DNA from: Mesotaenium endlicherianum
Lineage: Eukaryota > Streptophyta > Zygnematophyceae > Zygnematales > Mesotaeniaceae
Direction: 5' to 3'
NCBI GenBank assembly: GCA_009602735.1
Contig: WELA01002099.1
Location: forward strand, 152,535 to 216,534
DNA: 64,000 bases
Part shown: positions 58,417 to 64,000 of the stretch, piece after piece
How positions within the stretch are numbered: the stretch's first letter is position 1
Layout of the letters: every line of letters begins with the position of its first letter
Notes under the pieces: generated by a model
What the model was told of the DNA's origin: nothing
The model's input: the letters and a program-made list of their open reading frames with translations, nothing else
Databases searched by the model: none
Made by a program: the position numbers and the translations under genes

Positions 58417-59328
58417 ATGTCTCTACTGCGGGACAGAGACCAACTGGGGTCTCAAACCACTAGTGGTGGTGGCCGAGGGCCTAGTAAGACCAAGCCAAAA
58501 CCTCCCCAGGAATATGATCCTGAGGGAAACAGAAAATATTACCTTATCAAGTTTCTCGCGGATGTTGAGCAGTGGCTGGAGAACTACCCAGAACTGCAAG
58601 ATTACGAGAAGGTCAGGCACACCGGTGCGCTACTGAAAGGCAGTGCCGCAGACTGGTGGCTTTACTGGAAAGGAGAGCGTAAGGCTCGGCAACTCGGGGA
58701 CCCTACGTGGGTAGAGTTTGTGGAGAAGTTGCATGAGAAATTTGATGTCATCAACCAGCAGGAGAAAGATATCTATGCGATGATCTCCCTGACACTGAAG
58801 CAGACCACTTCAGTTGGTGAGTTTGCTCAAAAGTTCCAGGAGAACATGATGAAGCAGCCAGACTTGCCAGAACGGTATAGGATAGCATATTACAGATATG
58901 GTTTGAAATCCGAAGTCTCTGGTCATTTCGCTGAGAAGAAGTATGAGAAACTGGCTGACTTGATCCAAGATGCTGATGCCTGGGATCAGCAGCAGTTCAA
59001 TCACAAGCGCCAGAGTAGTGCTTTGGTGTCTAAGATTGTCAAAAATCCCCACGGTTCCTACAATGCAATTGTAGGAGACCAGGCTGAGGATGATCAGGGT
59101 GATGGATATGAGTATGACTATATTGCCATACAGTCTAGAGGTAGAGGTGGTTTCCCTCGAGGCGGCTATGGAAGAGGTGGTGGTAGGACTAAGCCGAGAC
59201 CAGCCTCAGCAAAATCGATTTGCTTCCATTGCCAGCAGCCAGGTCACTTCAGAGAGCAGTGTCCAGACAAGCACCTCCCAAAGGTCGAGAGAAAAGACCA
59301 GCCTTTAAAAGACAGCAACAGTCAGTAA
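58417..59328 (+). CDS. gag: A5 Gag, C-terminal two-thirds
   Basis: From [11 protein letters not shown] through the Gag domain ([36 protein letters not shown]), the [16 protein letters not shown] tract and a CCHC knuckle CFHCQQPGHFREQC, to [11 protein letters not shown]. Open over this part and nearly the same as A1 Gag here; incomplete at the N-terminus. Fossil. Confidence 0.8.
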   Translation: MSLLRDRDQLGSQTTSGGGRGPSKTKPKPPQEYDPEGNRKYYLIKFLADVEQWLENYPELQDYEKVRHTGALLKGSAADWWLYWKGERKARQLGDPTWVEFVEKLHEKFDVINQQEKDIYAMISLTLKQTTSVGEFAQKFQENMMKQPDLPERYRIAYYRYGLKSEVSGHFAEKKYEKLADLIQDADAWDQQQFNHKRQSSALVSKIVKNPHGSYNAIVGDQAEDDQGDGYEYDYIAIQSRGRGGFPRGGYGRGGGRTKPRPASAKSICFHCQQPGHFREQCPDKHLPKVERKDQPLKDSNSQ

Positions 59329-62184
59329 TCCAGTCTACTGACTGTGAGGATGCTAGAGATAGTGAGTCGTCACTAGCTGCCCTCGTAGCAGGTATTATGG
59401 GTCCTGCTGAACTGGATTCACTATGCATGCCTGACAACCAGATAAAGGAGACCATCAGCAATATAGACGTCCAGAGAGTGCACACTCTGGATGCTCTTGT
59501 TCCACCTGATGTCCAACATTTCTTTGCTACGTCAGGAGAACAATGCGAAAGTCAGGAAAAGACAGTCCCCCCTATCCTACTGCATTGCATGATTGCAGGT
59601 AGGAAGGTGAGGGCATTTGTTGACGGAGGGGCGTCACATACTTTTATCCACAAGGACTTAGTTAAGCGGCTAAGGCTGCCTACTGTCACCCAAGGGAATA
59701 GAAAAATATTCCTTGGAGATGCCTCAAGTATCCCGGGAGGAGTTATAACCAAGCCTATTGAGGTCCAGTTAGGTTCTGGCATTGCAATTCTAACTGAAAC
59801 GCTTACATTTGAGGTACTCAACACTGGCTTTTATGATCTCGTACTAGGCAGGTCCTGGCTTAATAGACATCAAGCTGAAGTGTGTTGGAGCAGAGGTACA
59901 GTTAAAGTGAGAGGAGCCAGTGATGGGCAGACTTATTTGGCACCCACCAGTGCTCTTCCTCTTGTCCTGCATGGATGGCAAATGAAGGAAAAGAAGAGGC
60001 TTCCAAAAGGATGCAAGATGCTAAATGCAATGGAGTTCGTCAAAAGCTGGAACCAGAAGGAAAACATAATGTTCTGTCTGTTGCTAAGAGAGGTACCTCC
60101 TCAACCTGAAGAAGTTGTGGAGAAAAAGGTAAGCCCTCCGGAGCACCCTACTGCTGCAAAGATTGTTGCTCAGCATACAAATGTATTAATATGCCTTCAG
60201 GACTACCCCCTAAGAGAGAAGTAGATCATAGGATTGATTTATTACCTGGGAGTCAGCCACCCTGGCAACGCACTTATGACTTGTCTTATGTGGAGTGCGA
60301 GGAGTTGAAAACACAGATCGCAGAGCTTGAGGAAAATGGTTATATTTCCCCCAGTAAATCACCTTATGGCGCACCCATCCTGTTTGTTAAGAAAAAGGAT
60401 GGCAGTATGCGGATGTGTGTGGATTACAGTAAAGAACAAGTATGCTTTACCGAGAATCGAGGACTTGCTTGATACCCTGTCTGGTGCTAAGGTGTTCAGT
60501 AAGATAGATCTCTAGAGTGGTTATCATCAAATCAGAATTGCTGAGGGGGATGAACACAAGACTGCCTTCCGCACACGTTATGGACACTATGAGTTCAACG
60601 TGATGCCATTTGGACTAATTAATGCCCTTGCGACCTTCATGGGTGCTATGAATGACATTTTCAGACCTTATTTGGATAAGTTTGTGCAAGTTTTCTTGGA
60701 TGATATTTTAATTTCCTCAAAAGATGAAGGTCAGCACGCTAAACACTTGAACACAGTCATGGCCACTCTTAGAAAAAATCATTTATATGCTAATATGAGC
60801 AAGTGTGATTTCTTTAAAGAAAGCATTGAATTCTTAGGCCACGTCGTCAGTAAAGCAGGCATCAATGTGGATCCTAAGAAAGTCCAGACCATAAGGGACT
60901 GGCCAATACCACAGTCTGTCTCTGAAGTTAGATCCTTCCTCGGGTTGGCTAACTACTATAGGAGATTTATTGAGAATTATTTTACAAAGGCCAGTAAATT
61001 GACTGACCTTACTAAAAAGGACATAGGGTATGTGTGGGGGGAAGAGCAGCAGGGTGCCTTCCAGACCCTTAAAAATGCTCTTTGTTTTGCCTCGGTGCTA
61101 GCCGTGTATGAACCCAGCAAACCGGTGCAGGTGGTTACTGACGCCTCTGACTTTGCCATGGGTGCTATTTTGTTGCAGCCTGCTGACAAAACCACCGAGG
61201 ATGGTAAGGTACGACAGGAGTGGCATCCTGTGTTGTATGAGTCTATGAAATTTAATTCAGCGGAGATTAATTACTCAGTGCATGATAAAGAGCTGCTAGC
61301 TATCATTCATGTGCTCAAACAATGGAGAGCATACTTACATGGTAAAGCTTTTAAGTGATTACAGATCATCTATCTCTGACTCACTTTCAAAAAAAGTCCA
61401 AGCTGTCGAGGAGGGAGAACCGCTGGAGCTAGATGCTGGAGCAGTTCCAAGTCCAGATCGACTACAAACCAGGGAAGTTGAATCCTGCTGATGCACTCTC
61501 TAGAAGACCTGACTTGCAAGAAAGGAACTTTAGTCAGCATGCTGTCGATAAAGTCATCTGTGCAATCACTTCACGAAAGGTGACAAAGTCCTTTCTTGAA
61601 CAACTTAGGAAAGCCTACCTTTCTGACCCAACATTTGAGCCCAGCCCCACGGATGGTTTGTGTCCTGCTACTGCACTCGGGTACCGGCTTAAAGGAGGGG
61701 TCTGTGTGACTGAAACCACTTCAGGGAGGCTGAAGCTGGTCATTCCTAATCACTTGGAAATAAGGTCTCTCTTACTGAGTCAAGCGCATGACGGTCTTCT
61801 GGGTGGACATTTGGGGCAGGCCAAAACTGTTGGCAAACTGGCAAAACATTATCATTGGGAGGGGTTACCCCGAGAGGTCTTGAAATATCTGAAGTCCTGT
61901 GATCAGTGTCAGAGAAGTAAGTCTCGGCAGACACCACCGGGAGGTCTCTTGCAACCACTGCCCATCCCAGCTGGACGCAGGGAAACTATATCCATGGACT
62001 GGGTGGTCTCACTACCAAGAACTGCCAATGGGCATGATTCAATACTGGTAGTCGTGGATAAACTGACAAAAATGGTCATTTTTATCCCCACCACTGTCAA
62101 AGTAACTGCACTCAAAACAGCGAAACAGTTCCACAACCATGTAGGATGCCAACATGGGCTCCCTTCTAATATCATCTCAGACAG
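59220..62184 (+). pseudogene. A5 Pol: protease to integrase core
   Basis: Overlaps the end of gag in the -1 frame, as in A1. Protease [43 protein letters not shown]; RNase [14 protein letters not shown]; integrase zinc region CDQCQRSKS and [15 protein letters not shown], up to GLPSNIISD, where the solo LTR intervenes. Fossil with several breaks. Confidence 0.85.
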
Positions 62185-62904
62185 TGAAATGAATCGACTT
62201 ACCAAATAGGCGATTAACAATTAATAAAGATCTTTATATCAGCAAGTAATCTTTATGGTATTTCCGTTAACTCGTTAAACGGCAAAGGACAATACACTAG
62301 CAGGGAATACTACTCGTCAGTCAAAAGAGAGTAAACTAGCATCCATAATGCAAATCAGTAAACTCATACATAAGCAAGGTTAGAAGACAGTGCGTATCAA
62401 TGGCTTCTCGCCTTGGATTCAGATCTCTCTCAGTAAGCTGTACAAGAGAGTTGGCCTCGTTTCCGAATGCCGAACTCGAGAGCAATGCCTAGCGTATGTA
62501 CATGGAATGAGTTTACTGTTCAACGGTCAGTGCGATGGCACCGCCTACCCGGGAGTTAACCACGTTGGTAGGACCTCGGTTAACCAAATCCACCGCCATC
62601 TCCCATCATCCCGAATAGCCATCCATCATAGGGATGTCATCTGGCCATTCATCTAGCATATCGCACTTAGATGCATATCAAGGCAGTTCGCTGCTACCGA
62701 GTACGGAAGTCAGCTGGCTGTCAAAGAATGTGTCAGCAAGCTGACTTATATGGACTTTCAGCCTGCTGCTTTCCACTGCGTCAGCAAACTGATAATTATG
62801 TAAAGTCCAGCAGACTGACTATTAAGTAAAGTTCAGCAAGCTGAACTTAATGAACTATTATATTTAAATGAATATTATATCTACTAATATACTGATTCAT
62901 TACA
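62185..62904 (-). repeat. A6: solo LTR of family A in A5
   Basis: 720 bp, one LTR length, in minus orientation (opposite to A5), with perfect target duplication GACAG at 62180-62184 and 62905-62909. It splits the A5 integrase between the second and third catalytic residues. Confidence 0.93.
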
Positions 62905-63753
62905 GACAGAGACTCAAAATTTACCTCTAAGTTCTGGAGAGCTTTAATGGGGTTAATGGGAGTCAAACAGCTGCTCAGCACAGCTAACCACCTTCAGACT
63001 GATGGGCAGACTGAAAGAACTAACCGCGTTCTGCAGGAGGTGCTGAGAGCATATATTAACCAAAAACAAGATAATTGGAATGACCTGTTACCTCAAATTC
63101 AGTTCGCAGTCAACAGTGCGGTGCACGCGTCAACGGGCAAGACTCCTTTTGAACTCAGCCTAGGTAGAGCCCCTAAGTCTCCTTTAGATGTACTGGGGAA
63201 GTCTTTGACTCACCCGGAAGGGATTGACAATCCGGTCTCTCTCCAGTTAACTCAGGAGTTTGCTGACACCTGTCACAGGTCCAACATAACCTGCACACAG
63301 CCCAAGAAAATCAACAAAAATACGCTAACCAGCACCGTCGCGAGCTGACATTTTCTAAGGGCGATTTGGTCAAACTGCATTCTCAGCACCTGTACCTGAC
63401 TGGTGTGGTCAAGAAAAAGCTTGGTCCTGTCTGGGTCGGTCCATATTCGGTGGTGCACCGTGTCGGTCAGAATGCTTACAAACTGAACATGTCAGCAGAC
63501 TACAAGGGTCACCAAGTCTTTAATATCTCTTTCCTGGAACCGTACATCAAAGGTGACAAACTGTTCACCAGTCGGCTACCTGTCCAACCGGGACCAATCC
63601 CCGGTGTCAGAGAGGGTGACGCTGAGGAATATGACGTCGAGGAGATTTTAGACGCTCGCTCTGTTCGTCGATCGTCTAAATATGTCATGAAGTACCTCAT
63701 CCGATGGAATGGTTACGATGCCTCTCGAGACACTTGGGAATTTAAAGATCAGA
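62905..63753 (+). pseudogene. A5 integrase end and chromodomain
   Basis: Resumes after A6 with SKFTSKF-like sequence, then [32 protein letters not shown], the [17 protein letters not shown] segment and a chromodomain ([16 protein letters not shown]). It is cut by the C LTR at 63754. Fossil. Confidence 0.85.
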
Positions 63754-64000
63754 TGTAGTGAAACAGATAGATAAAGTACTTAGTAAAACAGAATACTTTA
63801 TCTATCCAAGACAAGGATCTTTGAACACAAGTGGTAGCTTCTTGAAAGAGAGATGGCTTCTTGAAAGTTTATATATTTCTGGATTTTGGCAAGTACAAGA
63901 GTGATTCTGGAATGTCTTTCTATGTTCTAGCTCTTGTTTATATACTTGCTACATAAGTAATTTCTAGGAAGGTGTATGTTGATGTGTTGGCACCCAACAC
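63754..64000 (-). repeat. C4: family-C LTR, minus orientation, leaving the window
   Basis: 247 bases matching 36980-37226 (TGTAGTGAAACAGATAG...). It is a solo LTR or the end of a full element; the window ends before this can be told. The left flank TCAGA (63749-63753) should recur at the far side. Confidence 0.88.

Larger units (their letters stand above)
58403..63753 (+). mobile_element. A5: chromovirus family A, plus strand, incomplete
   Basis: Begins inside A4 integrase with an LTR-tip-like TGTAATGAATC, then gag from its middle onward (58417-59328), pol from protease to integrase (to 62184), a solo LTR of family A, the rest of integrase and the chromodomain (62905-63753), and is then interrupted by a C LTR. 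It has neither a full 5' LTR nor, in this window, a 3' end. Several breaks. Closer to A1 than A0 is. Confidence 0.8.

Overview
The window looks like nuclear DNA from a eukaryote of the green lineage (a green or charophyte alga is my best guess; the species cannot be fixed from the sequence). The grounds are a GC-rich, intron-bearing gene with GTGAGT/GTGCGT donors that encodes EGF-like, beta-helix and very proline-rich segments, followed by about 55 kb of LTR retrotransposons, including Ty3-type chromoviruses and plant-style initiator-Met-tRNA primer sites. No bacterial operons, rRNA or tRNA genes or CRISPR arrays were seen.

Layout. (1) 1-6123, minus strand: one host gene, at least 11 exons with consistent phase, running off the left edge. 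(2) 6124-8424: apparently non-coding spacer with a few short repeats. (3) 8425-38578: a very old copy of chromovirus family A (A0, minus strand), split by two copies of family B, a large non-coding LTR element (B1 10105-30108, B2 31907-36607), and a solo LTR of family C (36980-37482). B1 itself holds two younger insertions, each flanked by a perfect 5-bp target duplication: A1 (10327-19118), which looks whole, and C1 (23011-29635), which contains an 884-base assembly gap. (4) 38579-47945: element D (plus strand), a Ty3-like fossil with a captured DNMT3-like cytosine-5 methyltransferase between its protease and reverse transcriptase, split by A2 (39840-43885), a pol-less relative of A. (5) 47946-51435: C3, a C-family piece in the permuted order RT/RNase H-integrase-LTR-gag start. 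(6) 51436-53342: element E (minus), gag, primer site and partial LTR, with a 5S-rRNA-like tandem repeat in its leader. (7) 53343-64000: A4 (plus) interrupted by A5 (plus), which holds a solo A LTR (62185-62904) and is interrupted by a C LTR that leaves the window.

The most interesting items are the DNMT3-like gene inside D, and a third ORF of about 558 codons downstream of pol in family A. That ORF is recognisable in two divergent elements, and a splice-acceptor-like signal lies directly before its start. Other notable features are a second polypurine tract between pol and this ORF, a B family that moves without visible coding capacity, and the pol-less A2 that keeps only gag and ORF3. All retroelements are treated as fossils; breaks are not itemised.
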